From contig NZ_JAEQND010000010.1 in the NCBI RefSeq assembly GCF_016722765.1, positions 182,001 to 246,000 of the forward strand: a DNA stretch of 64,000 bases, read 5' to 3'. The notes below the pieces were generated by a model, which did no database searches, was not told the origin of the DNA, and was given only the letters and a program-made list of their open reading frames with translations. This document shows, piece by piece, positions 36,153 to 47,966 of this stretch (position 1 is its first letter; every line of letters starts with the position of its first letter). The DNA is from Ramlibacter alkalitolerans. Lineage in GTDB: Bacteria > Pseudomonadota > Gammaproteobacteria > Burkholderiales > Burkholderiaceae_C. The position numbers and the translations under genes are program-made.

Positions 36153-36808
36153 GCTTCCTCGATCTCTTCCGCCAGGGCGACGCCGTCACCCAGGTGGTGG
36201 CGATCCTCCTGCTGGCCATGTCGGTGTCGAGCTGGGTGGTCATCCTCTGGAAGGGCTGGGTCCTGCACCGGGCCGGCTCCGACGTCGCCCGCAGCACGGC
36301 GGCCTTCTGGCAGGCCGGTTCGGTCGGCGAAGGCCGGCAGAAGGTCGAGGCCTTCGACCGCGAGCGCCTGGTGCTGCCCCTGATCACGGCCGCGGAAGTG
36401 CCGGCGCCGGGCTCGCTCGCCTCGGCCGGCGACAAGTCGCAGCAGCTCACGCGCGTGCTGCGCAATGCGCTGCATGCGGTGCTGTTCAAGCTGCAGTTCG
36501 GCCAGGTCCTGCTGGCCACCGTGGGCTCCACGGCGCCCTTCGTCGGGCTGCTGGGCACGGTCTGGGGCATCTACCACGCGCTCACCGGCATCGCCAATGC
36601 GGGCCAGATCACGATCGACAAGGTCTCGGGCCCGGTCGGCGAGGCGCTGATCATGACCGCCGCCGGCCTGGCGGTCGCCATTCCCGCCGTCCTCGGCTAC
36701 AACATCTTCGGCCGGCTCATCGGCCGGATCGAGGCCGACCTGGAAGGCTTCGCGCGCGACCTGCGCGAACTGCTGGTCCACCCGGCGGTGGCCGCCGCGG
36801 CGGCCTGA
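36149..36808 (+). CDS. exbB: MotA/TolQ/ExbB proton channel family protein (second locus)
   Basis: 219 residues, coupled to dapB by a 4-base overlap. Three helices; conserved [27 protein letters not shown] and [24 protein letters not shown]. Unlike the 4436 copy it has no signal peptide. With the next gene it forms an ExbB-ExbD motor pair. The dapB-exbB-exbD-leuS order suggests it is the ancestral copy. Confidence 0.92.
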   Translation: MSFLDLFRQGDAVTQVVAILLLAMSVSSWVVILWKGWVLHRAGSDVARSTAAFWQAGSVGEGRQKVEAFDRERLVLPLITAAEVPAPGSLASAGDKSQQLTRVLRNALHAVLFKLQFGQVLLATVGSTAPFVGLLGTVWGIYHALTGIANAGQITIDKVSGPVGEALIMTAAGLAVAIPAVLGYNIFGRLIGRIEADLEGFARDLRELLVHPAVAAAAA

Positions 36809-36818
36809 GGGGGCCGGC

Positions 36819-37235
36819 ATGGCATTCGGGCGACTGGAGCGCACGCAGGGCGAGCCGCCCATGAGCGACATCAACGTCACGCCGCTGGTCGACGTCATGC
36901 TGGTGCTGGTGGTGATCTTCATCATCACGGCGCCGCTGCTGGCCAGCTCCATCCGCCTCGACCTGCCGCGCGCCGAAGGCACGCAGCCGGGCGACGCGCC
37001 GCGCTTCGTCACGGTGGTGCTGGACCGCTCGGGCCAGGTCTTCCTCAACGACAAGCCGGTGAATCCCGCGCAACTGGCCGACCAGCTCGCCGCGGCGGCG
37101 AAGCAGAACCCCGAAACCGAGATCCAGCTGCGCGCCGACCAGACCGTCGCCTACGGCCGGGTGGTCGAGGTGATGGGCGTGGCCCACAAGGCGGGCCTGA
37201 GCCGCATCGGCTTCGTCGCGGAACCGGCGAAATGA
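36819..37235 (+). CDS. exbD: ExbD/TolR family biopolymer transport protein
   Basis: 138 residues. DINVTPLVDVMLVLVVIFIITAPLL carries the functional Asp; the periplasmic domain ends GLSRIGFVAEPAK. Begins 10 bases after exbB. Its TGA stop is part of a family C hairpin (37232-37259). Confidence 0.93.
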   Translation: MAFGRLERTQGEPPMSDINVTPLVDVMLVLVVIFIITAPLLASSIRLDLPRAEGTQPGDAPRFVTVVLDRSGQVFLNDKPVNPAQLADQLAAAAKQNPETEIQLRADQTVAYGRVVEVMGVAHKAGLSRIGFVAEPAK

Positions 37236-37259
37236 CGCCCGGCTGGCGCCGGGCATGAC
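37232..37259. repeat. family C short repeat at the exbD stop
   Basis: ATGACGCCCGGC-TGGC-GCCGGGCATGAC: stem GCCCGGC/GCCGGGC flanked by ATGAC at both ends. The first ATGAC contains the exbD TGA. Same build as at 11766 and 34040. Confidence 0.75.
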
Positions 37260-37272
37260 GGGGACGAACCCC

Positions 37273-37278
37273 TAGAAT
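37273..37278 (+). promoter_or_regulatory. candidate -10 box (TAGAAT) for leuS
   Basis: TAGAAT ends 9 bases before the leuS ATG; CCCCGACC between has no SD. Predicts a very short or absent 5' leader. Confidence 0.35.
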
Positions 37279-37287
37279 TCCCCGACC

Positions 37288-39903
37288 ATGGACGAAAAGT
37301 ACAACCACCTCGCCGTCGAAAAGGCCGCGCAGGACGAATGGACCGCGCGGGATGCCTACCGCGTGACCGAGGACCCGCGCAAGAAGAAGTTCTACGCCTG
37401 TTCCATGCTGCCCTATCCCTCCGGCAAGCTGCACATGGGCCACGTGCGCAACTACACGATCAACGACATGTTGACGCGCTACCTGCGCATGAACGGCTAC
37501 AACGTGCTGATGCCCATGGGCTGGGACGCCTTCGGCCTGCCGGCGGAGAACGCGGCGCTGAAGAACGGCGTGCCCCCGGCGAAGTGGACGTACGAGAACA
37601 TCGCGTACATGAAGGGCCAGATGCAGGCCATGGGCCTGGCGATCGACTGGTCGCGCGAGATCGCCACCTGCGACCCGTCCTACTACAAGTGGAACCAGTG
37701 GCTGTTCCTCAAGATGCTGGAAAAGGGCATCGCCTACCGCAAGACCCAGGTCGTCAACTGGGACCCGGTGGACCAGACGGTGCTGGCCAACGAGCAGGTG
37801 ATCGATGGCAAGGGCTGGCGCACCGGCGCGGTGGTGGAAAAACGCGAGATCCCCGGCTACTACCTGAAGATCACCGACTACGCGCAGGAACTGCTCGATT
37901 ACGTGCAGAAGGACCTGGAGGGCTGGCCCGAGCGCGTCAAGCTGATGCAGGAGAACTGGATCGGCCGCAGCGAGGGCGTGCGCTTCGCGTTCCCGCACGA
38001 CATCCGCGGTGACGACGGCCAGTTGATCGGCGACGGCCGCATGTACGTGTTCACCACGCGCGCCGACACGATCATGGGCGTGACCTTCTGCGCCGTGGCA
38101 CCGGAACACCCGCTCGCGCTGCATGCCGCGAAAACCAATCCGAAACTCGCGCAGTTCATCGAGGAGTGCAAGAAGGGCGGCACCACCGAGGCCGAACTCG
38201 CGCTGCGCGAGAAGGAGGGCATGCCCACCGGCCTGAAGGTGATGCACCCGATCTCCGGCGAGAAGGTGGAGGTCTGGGTCGGCAACTACGTCCTCATGGG
38301 CTACGGCGACGGCGCCGTGATGGGCGTGCCGGGCCACGACGAGCGCGACTTCGCCTTCGCGCTGAAGTACGGCCTGCCCATCATCCAGGTGATCCACGTC
38401 GACGGCCAGGCCTACGACTACAAGCGCTGGCAGGAGTGGTATGCCGACAAGGAGAACGGCGTCACCATCAACTCCGACATCTTCAGCGGCTTCAACTACA
38501 AGGACGCCGTGAAGGCGGTGGCGCACCACCTGGAGCAGAAGGGGCTGGGCGAGAAGAAGACGACCTGGCGCCTGCGCGACTGGGGCATCAGCCGCCAGCG
38601 CTACTGGGGCACGCCGATCCCGATCATCCACTGCGACGAGCACGGCGCCGTGCCCGTGCCGGAACGGGATCTGCCCGTGGTGCTGCCGCAGGACTGTGTG
38701 CCCGACGGCACCGGCAACCCGCTGAACAAGCGCGAGGACTTCCTGGCCTGCAGCTGCCCGGTGTGCGGCAAGCCGGCGCGCCGCGAGACCGACACGATGG
38801 ACACCTTCGTCGATTCGTCGTGGTACTTCATGCGCTACTGCGACCCGAGGAACGACGCGAAGATGGTCGCCGAAGGCACGCAGTACTGGATGCCGATGGA
38901 CCAGTACATCGGCGGCATCGAGCACGCCATCCTGCACCTGCTGTACGCGCGCTTCTGGACCAAGGTGATGCGCGACGTCGGCCTGGTGCAGATCGCCGAG
39001 CCCTTCACGAAGCTGCTGACGCAGGGCATGGTGCTGAACGAGGCGTTCTCGCGCACCGCCACCGGCAAGCAGTACTTCTGGGCCCACGAACTCGACATCG
39101 CGCGCGACGAGCACGCCAACGTGATCTCCGCCACCGCCAAGGCGGACGGCCAGCCGGTCCTGTACGAGGGCTGGACGACCATGTCCAAGTCCAAGAACAA
39201 CGGCGTCGACCCGCAGGACCTGATCGAGAAGTACGGCGCCGACACGGCGCGCCTGTACACGATGTTCACGGCCCCGCCGGAAGCGACGCTGGAGTGGAAC
39301 GACGCCGCGCTGGAAGGCAGTTATCGCTTCCTGCGCCGGGTGTGGAACTTCGGGTTGCGGCTGGGGGCGCCGGGCGAGTCGCAGGCGGGGGCGGCCGGCA
39401 AGCAGTCGCAGGCCCTGCGGCGCGAGATCCACATGGTGCTGCGCCAGGTCGACTACGACTACCAGCGCATGCAATACAACACGGTCGTCTCCGGCGCGAT
39501 GAAGATGCTCAACGCGCTGGAGGACTTCAAGGGGGCCGACGAGCCCGGCGCCGATGCCGCGCTGCGGGAAGGCTTCGGCATCCTGCTGCGGGTGCTGTAT
39601 CCGGTCACGCCGCACGTCACGCACGCGCTGTGGAAGGAGCTGGGTTACGCCGGCACGCAGGGCGAGCTGCTCGACGCGCCGTGGCCGCAGGTCGACGAGG
39701 GCGCGCTGAAGCAGGACGAGGTCGAACTCGTGCTGCAGGTGAACGGCAAGATGCGCGGCTCCATCCTGGTGCCGGCGGGCGCGGACAAGGCGCAGATCGA
39801 GAAGATCGCGCTGGCCAGCGAGCCGTTCCAGAAGTTCGCCAACGGCGCGGCGGCGAAGAAGGTGATCGTGGTGCCGGGACGGCTGGTCAACGTCGTCGTA
39901 TGA
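37288..39903 (+). CDS. leuS: leucyl-tRNA synthetase
   Basis: 871 residues, full class Ia length. HIGH-type motif HMGH near residue 49 ([14 protein letters not shown]), KMSKS motif TMSKSKNNG near residue 632, and the CP1 editing region containing [19 protein letters not shown]. The end [31 protein letters not shown] is family-typical. Its stop overlaps lptE. Confidence 0.98.
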   Translation: MDEKYNHLAVEKAAQDEWTARDAYRVTEDPRKKKFYACSMLPYPSGKLHMGHVRNYTINDMLTRYLRMNGYNVLMPMGWDAFGLPAENAALKNGVPPAKWTYENIAYMKGQMQAMGLAIDWSREIATCDPSYYKWNQWLFLKMLEKGIAYRKTQVVNWDPVDQTVLANEQVIDGKGWRTGAVVEKREIPGYYLKITDYAQELLDYVQKDLEGWPERVKLMQENWIGRSEGVRFAFPHDIRGDDGQLIGDGRMYVFTTRADTIMGVTFCAVAPEHPLALHAAKTNPKLAQFIEECKKGGTTEAELALREKEGMPTGLKVMHPISGEKVEVWVGNYVLMGYGDGAVMGVPGHDERDFAFALKYGLPIIQVIHVDGQAYDYKRWQEWYADKENGVTINSDIFSGFNYKDAVKAVAHHLEQKGLGEKKTTWRLRDWGISRQRYWGTPIPIIHCDEHGAVPVPERDLPVVLPQDCVPDGTGNPLNKREDFLACSCPVCGKPARRETDTMDTFVDSSWYFMRYCDPRNDAKMVAEGTQYWMPMDQYIGGIEHAILHLLYARFWTKVMRDVGLVQIAEPFTKLLTQGMVLNEAFSRTATGKQYFWAHELDIARDEHANVISATAKADGQPVLYEGWTTMSKSKNNGVDPQDLIEKYGADTARLYTMFTAPPEATLEWNDAALEGSYRFLRRVWNFGLRLGAPGESQAGAAGKQSQALRREIHMVLRQVDYDYQRMQYNTVVSGAMKMLNALEDFKGADEPGADAALREGFGILLRVLYPVTPHVTHALWKELGYAGTQGELLDAPWPQVDEGALKQDEVELVLQVNGKMRGSILVPAGADKAQIEKIALASEPFQKFANGAAAKKVIVVPGRLVNVVV

Positions 39904-40397
39904 AGCGCCGGCTGCTTCTTGCCGCGGTCGCCGCGGCGCTGCTGGCCGGCTGCGGCTTCCAGTTGCGCCAGGCGCCGGACTTCGTGTTCGATTCGATCGC
40001 GATCAATGCCCCGTCCACCTCGCCCCTCGCGAACGAACTGCGGCGCAGCCTGGCCGCCGACGGCCGCGTGCGCGTGCTGCCCGCGGGCACGGACGCCGCG
40101 CAGGCGAACGTGGTGCTGGAGGTGCCCACCGAGTTGCGCGAGAAGGTGGTGGTGGGCCTCAACGCGAGCGGGCAGGTGCGCGAATTCCAGCTGCGCACGC
40201 GCATCCACTTCCGCGTGCGCACCGGCCGGGGCAAGGAGCTGATCCCCGACACGGAACTGCTGCAGCAGCGCGACATCAGCTTCAACGAGTCGGCGGTGCT
40301 GGCCAAGGAAGCCGAGGAGGCGCTCCTGTACCGCGACATGCAGGCCGACCTCGTGCAGCAGCTCATGCGGCGGCTCGCGGCCATCCGCACCCTGTAA
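39900..40397 (+). CDS. lptE: LPS-assembly lipoprotein LptE
   Basis: 165 residues from ATG 39900, sharing ATGA with leuS. Lipobox LLAGC (Cys18), then [20 protein letters not shown], the conserved LptE start. Works as the plug of LptD in LPS export. Ends HMQ-like [21 protein letters not shown], family-typical. holA, its usual next neighbour, is displaced by rocD here. Confidence 0.93.
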   Translation: MKRRLLLAAVAAALLAGCGFQLRQAPDFVFDSIAINAPSTSPLANELRRSLAADGRVRVLPAGTDAAQANVVLEVPTELREKVVVGLNASGQVREFQLRTRIHFRVRTGRGKELIPDTELLQQRDISFNESAVLAKEAEEALLYRDMQADLVQQLMRRLAAIRTL

Positions 40398-40566
40398 GAC
40401 ACCTCCGGACGGCTGTCGCCGGGCGCCTGCACGGCGTGCCCGGCGCCTCCTACGCCCGCGCTGCCCCGGCGGTGGGAACCTTGCGTGTACGTTGCCGTGC
40501 CGACGCGCTTGCGTGCGCGCCGTGCCGCGGCCCATCTCGGACAGGAACGTCGTCGGGAGCTGTCGC

Positions 40567-41856
40567 ATGGATGCCATCGGATCGCCTGCTTCGCAGGACT
40601 TCATCCAGAAGGAGGCGCGCTACGGTGCGCGCAACTATGCGCCGGTGCCGGTGGTGGTGGACCATGCGAAGGACTGCCTGGTCTGGGATGTCGATGGCAA
40701 GGAGTACATCGACATGATGAGCGCGTACTCCTCGGTCAGCCACGGCCACCTGCATCCGCGCATCGTCGCCGCGGCGCAGCGCCAGCTTCAGAAGGTGGCC
40801 GTGATGTCCCGCGCCTACTACGGCACCACGCTCGGCCCGTTGCTGGAGAAACTGAGCGAGGTCACCGGCTTCGAGCGCGCGTTGCCGATGAACACCGGCG
40901 CCGAGGCGGTGGAGACGGCGATCAAGTGCGCGCGCCGCTGGGGCCATCGCGTCAAGGGCATTCCCGACGGCCAGCAGAAGATCCTGGTGGCGCGCGGCAA
41001 CTTCCACGGCCGCACCACCACCATCATCGGGTTCTCGAGCGAGGAGGACTACCGCAGCGGCTTCGGCCCCTTCGACGGCGGCTTCCAGCCCTTCGACTAC
41101 GGCGACATGGAAAGCGTGAAGGCTGCGGCCACCGGGGACACCTGCGCGGTGCTGATCGAGCCGATCCAGGGCGAAGCCGGCGTGATCGTGCCTCCGCCCG
41201 GGTTCTTCCAGCAACTGCGGGCCTGGTGCACGCGCAACCAGGTGCTGCTGATCGACGACGAGGTGCAGGCGGGCCTGGGGCGCACGGGCAAGTGGTTCGC
41301 CTTCGAGCATGAAGGCATCCGGCCCGACGCACTGATCCTGGGCAAGGCGCTGGGCGGCGGCCTGCTGCCCGTGAGCGCCTTCTGTGCCGACGACGCGGTG
41401 ATGCAGGTGTTCGTGCCGAACAGCCACGGATCGACCTTCGGCGGCAACGCACTGGCGGCGGCGGTGGCCCTGGAGGGGCTGAAGGTGCTGCAGGAGGAGG
41501 GCCTGGTCGCGCACTGCGCGGAGAAGGGCGAGTACCTGTTCCGGCGCCTGCGCGAGGTGCAGGCGGAACTCGCCCCCCTGATCCGCGACGTGCGCGGCCG
41601 CGGACTGTGGATCGGCGTCGACATCGAGCCCTCCTGCACCACCGCGCGCGACCTGGTGGAGCGCCTGGCCGCGCATGGCGTGCTGTCCAAGGAGACGCAC
41701 GACACCGTGATCCGCTTCGCGCCCCCGCTCACGATCCCCTTCGACCTGATGGACCGCGCCGTCGACATCTTCCACCGCGTCGCCCGCGAGAAGTACCAGG
41801 AGCTGGGGCTGGGGAGGAGGGCGTCGTCGTCGAATGGGGCGAAGGCCACGGTGTAA
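40567..41856 (+). CDS. rocD: ornithine--oxo-acid aminotransferase
   Basis: 429 residues from ATG 40567 (SD GGGAG). PLP class III fold: EARYGARNYAPVPVVVD and VWDVDGKEYIDMMSAYSSVSHGH are the ornithine aminotransferase signature. The PLP lysine is K260 in LGKALGGG, and LLIDDEVQAGLGRTG holds the cofactor Asp. Converts ornithine and 2-oxoglutarate to glutamate-5-semialdehyde, which is also the product of ProA encoded one gene away. The C-terminal GRRASSSNGAKATV is an added tail. Sits between lptE and holA, with a family A repeat on its 3' side. Confidence 0.9.
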   Translation: MDAIGSPASQDFIQKEARYGARNYAPVPVVVDHAKDCLVWDVDGKEYIDMMSAYSSVSHGHLHPRIVAAAQRQLQKVAVMSRAYYGTTLGPLLEKLSEVTGFERALPMNTGAEAVETAIKCARRWGHRVKGIPDGQQKILVARGNFHGRTTTIIGFSSEEDYRSGFGPFDGGFQPFDYGDMESVKAAATGDTCAVLIEPIQGEAGVIVPPPGFFQQLRAWCTRNQVLLIDDEVQAGLGRTGKWFAFEHEGIRPDALILGKALGGGLLPVSAFCADDAVMQVFVPNSHGSTFGGNALAAAVALEGLKVLQEEGLVAHCAEKGEYLFRRLREVQAELAPLIRDVRGRGLWIGVDIEPSCTTARDLVERLAAHGVLSKETHDTVIRFAPPLTIPFDLMDRAVDIFHRVAREKYQELGLGRRASSSNGAKATV

Positions 41857-41870
41857 CAGCCAGACAGCCG

Positions 41871-41971
41871 AACACAGAAGCCGCAAAAGTTACGCAAAAG
41901 CCGCAGAAGAACATCCATCCTGAGTGGGTTCCCTTTTGCGGCTTTTGCATAACCTTTGCGGCTTTTGCGTT
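41871..41971. repeat. family A palindromic element, copy 3
   Basis: Arms 41871-41910 and 41932-41971 (AACACAGAAGCCGCAAAAG and inverted). The centre ACATCCATCCTGAGTGGGTTC resembles the reverse complement of copy 5's centre. Starts 15 bases after rocD and ends 37 bases before holA. Confidence 0.9.
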
Positions 41972-42008
41972 CGGTTGTCCGTCCCCTGCGACGCTTAAAC
42001 TTGCCGCC

Positions 42009-43115
42009 ATGCAACTCGGCCCCGCGCAACTCACGCAACACCTGCAGCGGGGACTTCGGCCGCTGTACATGCTGCACGGCGACGAGCCGCTGCTGGTGCA
42101 GGAGGCTGCCGATGCGATCCGGGCGGCGGCGCGGGCGCAGGGCTTCGCGGAGCGCACCGTCCACACGGTGGCGGGCGCGCATTTCGACTGGAGTGCCGTG
42201 CTGGCCGCGGGCGGCTCGCTGAGCCTGTTCGCCGACAAGCAGGTCGTGGAGATCCGCATTCCTTCCGGCAAGCCCGGCAAGGAGGGCGGGGCGGCCCTGC
42301 AGCAGATCGCCGAAGGCGCCGCCGGCAACGACAGCACGCTCACCCTGGTGCTGCTGCCTAAGCTCGATTTCCAGACCCGCAAGACCGCATGGTTCGCCGC
42401 CCTCGAAGGCAACGGCGTGGCCATCGAACTGCCCCCGGTGGAACGCGGCGCGCTGCCGCAATGGATCGCGCAGCGCCTGGCGCAGCAGGGCCAGCGCGTG
42501 GCCGCCGGCGAGGAAGGGCAGCGCACGCTGCAGTTCTTCGCCGATCGCGTCGAAGGCAACCTGCTGGCCGCGCACCAGGAGATCCAGAAGCTCGCGCTGC
42601 TGCATCCGGCCGGCGAACTGCGCTTCGAGCAGGTCGAGTCGGCGGTGCTGAACGTGGCGCGCTACGACGTGTTCAAGCTGTCGGAGGCGGTGCTGGCCGG
42701 CAATGCGGCACGCGTGCAGCGCATGCTCGAAGGCCTGGAGGCGGAAGGCGAGGCGGCGGTGCTGGTGCACTACACGCTGGCTGAGGACATCCGGGCGTTG
42801 AAGCGCGTGAAGGACGCGATGGCGGCCGGCCGGCCGCTGCCGATGGCGCTGCGGGAGCAGCGGGTGTGGGGCCCCAGGGAAAAGCTGTTCGAGCGGGTGC
42901 TGCCGCGGCTGGACGCGAAAGTCATGGAGCGGCTGCTGCATGCGGCGCACCTGGTGGACGGCATCGTGAAGGGCTTGAAGCAGCCGGAGTGGCCGACGGA
43001 TGCGTGGCAGGCGCTGCACCGGCTGGCGATGGACCTCTGCCTGGCTGTCGCGGTGGTTCCTTCCTCCCCCTCCGGGGGAGGGCCGGGGTGGGGGCGCCCG
43101 GGCGCTCGCACCTGA
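42009..43115 (+). CDS. holA: DNA polymerase III subunit delta
   Basis: 368 residues. Opens [33 protein letters not shown], the HolA ATPase-like N-domain; [20 protein letters not shown] and [22 protein letters not shown] segments are conserved. Loads the beta clamp as part of the clamp loader. The last about 17 residues (from near residue 352, [17 protein letters not shown]) are encoded by a family D repeat, so the native C-terminus has been replaced or extended. A TTAAACTT stretch just precedes ATG 42009, without SD. Confidence 0.94.
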   Translation: MQLGPAQLTQHLQRGLRPLYMLHGDEPLLVQEAADAIRAAARAQGFAERTVHTVAGAHFDWSAVLAAGGSLSLFADKQVVEIRIPSGKPGKEGGAALQQIAEGAAGNDSTLTLVLLPKLDFQTRKTAWFAALEGNGVAIELPPVERGALPQWIAQRLAQQGQRVAAGEEGQRTLQFFADRVEGNLLAAHQEIQKLALLHPAGELRFEQVESAVLNVARYDVFKLSEAVLAGNAARVQRMLEGLEAEGEAAVLVHYTLAEDIRALKRVKDAMAAGRPLPMALREQRVWGPREKLFERVLPRLDAKVMERLLHAAHLVDGIVKGLKQPEWPTDAWQALHRLAMDLCLAVAVVPSSPSGGGPGWGRPGART

Positions 43116-43219
43116 GCTGCGCCGGGGCGAGGCAGCCCTCACGCCGGCCCTCTCCCGCAAGCGGGAGAGGAGAGGGGAGTGGGAGCGCCCCCACCCTGCC
43201 CTCCCCCGGAGGGGGAGGG
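43063..43219. repeat. family D palindromic repeat across the holA end
   Basis: CCTCCCCCTCCGGGGGAGGG and GGTGGGGGCGCCCG at the left are inverted at the right as GCGCCCCCACC and CCTCCCCCGGAGGGGGAGG. The middle holds CTCTCCCGCAAGCGGGAGAG. About 157 bases; includes the holA stop codon and most of the holA-proA gap. Confidence 0.8.
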
Positions 43220-43234
43220 AAAAAGACAAACGGG

Positions 43235-43240
43235 GATAAT
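43235..43240 (+). promoter_or_regulatory. candidate -10 box (GATAAT) for proA
   Basis: GATAAT ends 6 bases before the proA ATG (CCACCC between, no SD). Predicted leaderless. No clear -35, since the position falls in the family D repeat end. Confidence 0.4.
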
Positions 43241-43246
43241 CCACCC

Positions 43247-44527
43247 ATGAACGCCCTGAACGTCGCCGAATACATGCACACCCTGGGCCTGCAGGCCCGG
43301 CAGGCGTCCGCGCGCATGGCTTCGGCGTCGGCGGCCGAGAAGAGCAGCGCGCTGCGCGCCCTGGCGGCGCTGCTGCGCGCCAACGTCGCCAGCCTGCAAT
43401 CCGACAACGCGAAGGACATCGAGCGCGCCACCGCGGCGGGCTTGACCGCGCCCATGGTGGACCGCCTCAAGCTCACGCCCAAGATCATCGAGACCCTCGC
43501 CGTCGGCTGCGAGCAGCTCGCCACCATGCCGGACATCATCGGCGAGGTGATCGGCATGAAGCAGCAGCCCAGCGGCATCCGCGTCGGCCAGATGCGCGTG
43601 CCGCTCGGCGTGTTCGGCATGATCTTCGAGAGCCGCCCCAACGTGACGATCGAGGCCGCGAGCCTGTCGATCAAGAGCGGCAATGCCTGCATCCTGCGCG
43701 GCGGCTCCGAGGCGATCGAATCGAACAAGGCGCTGGCCCGCCTGGTGCAGCAGGCGCTGGCCGACGCGGGCCTGCCGTCCGAGGCGGTGCAACTGGTGCA
43801 GACCACCGACCGGGAAGCGGTCGGGCACCTGATCGCCATGCCCGAATCGGTGGACGTGATCATCCCGCGCGGCGGCAAGGGCCTGATCGAGCGCATCAGC
43901 CGCGAGGCGAAGGTGCCCGTCATCAAGCACCTCGATGGCAACTGCCACACCTACGTCGACGATCCCTGCGACCTCGCGCTCGCCGTGCGCGTCACCGACA
44001 ACGCCAAGACGCAGAAATACAGCCCCTGCAACGCGAGCGAAGGCCTGCTGGTCGCACGCGGCGTGGCGCGTGCCTTCCTGCCGCAGATCGGCGCCGTGTT
44101 CGCGGCCAAGGGCGTGGAGATGCGCTGCGACGCCGAGGCCGGGGCGATCCTGCGGGAGGTGGCGGACGCGAACGTGCAGGAGGCGACCGAGCAGGACTGG
44201 TCGGAGGAATACCTGGCGCCCATCATCAGCGTGAAGGTGGTGGCCGGCATCGACGAGGCCATCGCCCACATCAACCGCTACTCCTCGCACCACACCGACG
44301 CGATCCTCACGCGCGACCACGTGCATGCGCAGCGCTTCCTGCGCGAGGTGGACTCGGCCAGCGTGATGGTCAACACCAGCACGCGCTTCGCCGACGGCTT
44401 CGAGTACGGCCTGGGCGCGGAGATCGGCATCAGCACCGACAAGTTCCACGCGCGCGGGCCGGTGGGCCTCGAGGGCCTGACCTCGCTGAAGTGGATCGTC
44501 CTGGGCAACGGCGAGGTGCGGACCTGA
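43247..44527 (+). CDS. proA: gamma-glutamyl phosphate reductase
   Basis: 426 residues. Reduces glutamyl-5-phosphate to glutamate-5-semialdehyde with NADPH in proline synthesis. The catalytic Cys is C261 in [38 protein letters not shown] and the [36 protein letters not shown] end are diagnostic. holA-proA adjacency is usual for the order; rocD nearby feeds the same intermediate. Confidence 0.97.
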   Translation: MNALNVAEYMHTLGLQARQASARMASASAAEKSSALRALAALLRANVASLQSDNAKDIERATAAGLTAPMVDRLKLTPKIIETLAVGCEQLATMPDIIGEVIGMKQQPSGIRVGQMRVPLGVFGMIFESRPNVTIEAASLSIKSGNACILRGGSEAIESNKALARLVQQALADAGLPSEAVQLVQTTDREAVGHLIAMPESVDVIIPRGGKGLIERISREAKVPVIKHLDGNCHTYVDDPCDLALAVRVTDNAKTQKYSPCNASEGLLVARGVARAFLPQIGAVFAAKGVEMRCDAEAGAILREVADANVQEATEQDWSEEYLAPIISVKVVAGIDEAIAHINRYSSHHTDAILTRDHVHAQRFLREVDSASVMVNTSTRFADGFEYGLGAEIGISTDKFHARGPVGLEGLTSLKWIVLGNGEVRT

Positions 44528-44625
44528 CGGCCGTGCCTCTTGCAACCCGGTCGCCTGCCCTCAGCTCCTAGAATCCCCCGGGTGGGCGTCCGCCCGGAGA
44601 CACAGAAGAACGAGGCCCAGGCCGC

Positions 44626-45921
44626 ATGGTTCCGCATCTCATCACGGCCCTGACCGGCCCGATCAACGAGCTCGAGCAGCGCATCCTCGAATCCATGCCG
44701 GCGGTGGAACGCTGGTTCCGCCTCGAATGGATGGAGCACACGCCGCCGTTCTACTGCTCGGTGGACATCCGCAACGCCGGCTTCAAGCTGGCCCCGGTCG
44801 ACACCAACCTCTATCCCGGCGGCTGGAACCACCTGACCGAGGAGATGCTGCCGCTCGCGGTGCAGGCCGCCATGGCCGCGGTGGAGAAGATCTGCCCCGA
44901 GGCCAAGAACCTGCTGATCGTGCCGGAGAACGAGAAGCGCAGCAGTTCCTACCTGAGCAACATCGCGCAGCTGCAGCGCATCTTCCGCATGGCCGGCCTC
45001 AACGTGCGGGTGGGCTCGATCGACCCCGACATCAAGAAGCCGACCACGATCGCGCTGCCGCACGACGACCCGATCACGCTGGAACCGGTGGTGCGCAGCA
45101 AGCGGCGCCTGGGCCTGAAGAACTTCGACCCCTGCACGATCCTGCTGAACAACGACCTCACGGCCGGCCCGCCCGGCATCCTGGAGGACCTGCACGAGCA
45201 GTACCTGCTGCCGCCGCTGCACGCCGGCTGGTCGGTACGGCGCAAGAGCCGCCACTTCCAGAGCTACGAGGACGTCGCCAAGCGCTTCGGCAAGATGCTG
45301 GGCATCGACCCCTGGCTGGTCAATCCGCTGTTCAACCGCTGCGGCGAGCTCGAATTCGGCAAGGAAGAGGGCCTGGAGTGCCTGCGCACCAACGTCGATG
45401 CGCTGATGGCCAAGATCCGCAAGAAGTACAAGGAATACGGCATCAACGAGAAGCCCTTCGTCATCGTCAAGGCCGACTACGGTAGCGAGGGCATGGGCAT
45501 CATGACGGTGCGCGACGTCAAGGACCTCGACCAGATCCGGCAGCGGCCGAAGAACAAGCCGCCGGTGGTCAAGGGCGGCAAGGCCATCACCGACGTGATC
45601 ATCCAGGAAGGGGTGCTCACGGCCGAACGGATCCACGAGGCGGTGGCGGAACCGGTGGTCTACACGATGGACCGCTACGTGGTCGGCGGCTTCTACCGCG
45701 TGCATGCCGACCGCGGCATCGACGAGAACCTCAACGCGCCCGGCGCCACTTTCGTGCCACTGGCGTTCGCCGAGAGTACGCACTTACCTCAGCCCGCGCA
45801 GAAGCCGGGCGCGAGTGCGCCGAACCGCTTCTACATGTACGGCGTGATCGGCCGGCTGGCCATGCTGGCCGCGAGCTACGAACTGGAAGCGACCGATCCC
45901 GAAGCGGAAACCTATGACTGA
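44626..45921 (+). CDS. gshA: glutamate--cysteine ligase
   Basis: 431 residues. This is the distinct proteobacterial GshA family (found in Comamonadaceae and Acidithiobacillus-type bacteria), not the E. coli enterobacterial form: MVPHLITALTGPINELEQRILESMPAVERWFRLEW, NAGFKLAPVDTNLYPGGWNH and FVIVKADYGSEGMGIM. First step of glutathione synthesis. A TAGAAT box at 44569-44574 lies about 51 bases upstream. kup and gshB follow on the same strand. Confidence 0.92.
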   Translation: MVPHLITALTGPINELEQRILESMPAVERWFRLEWMEHTPPFYCSVDIRNAGFKLAPVDTNLYPGGWNHLTEEMLPLAVQAAMAAVEKICPEAKNLLIVPENEKRSSSYLSNIAQLQRIFRMAGLNVRVGSIDPDIKKPTTIALPHDDPITLEPVVRSKRRLGLKNFDPCTILLNNDLTAGPPGILEDLHEQYLLPPLHAGWSVRRKSRHFQSYEDVAKRFGKMLGIDPWLVNPLFNRCGELEFGKEEGLECLRTNVDALMAKIRKKYKEYGINEKPFVIVKADYGSEGMGIMTVRDVKDLDQIRQRPKNKPPVVKGGKAITDVIIQEGVLTAERIHEAVAEPVVYTMDRYVVGGFYRVHADRGIDENLNAPGATFVPLAFAESTHLPQPAQKPGASAPNRFYMYGVIGRLAMLAASYELEATDPEAETYD

Positions 45922-45983
45922 CGGATGCGCCCGGACGAGTCGCCGGCCGGCGACATGCGCCCATCCGCAAGCGCGCTCGGGCG

Positions 45984-45989
45984 CACAAT
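45984..45989 (+). promoter_or_regulatory. candidate -10 box (CACAAT) for kup
   Basis: CACAAT lies 53 bases before the kup GTG start, in the 121-base gshA-kup gap. No good -35 seen. Confidence 0.3.
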
Positions 45990-46042
45990 AGCGGTCCCAA
46001 GTTCAAGACCCTGCCGGACCCCGCGTCCGGGACGGGGCTGTC

Positions 46043-47911
<1,869 letters not shown>

Positions 47912-47966
47912 GGCTTTCCGGCGGGCGCCGGGCTCCCCGCGGGCTTTTGTGCCAAAGTAGCCGGCG

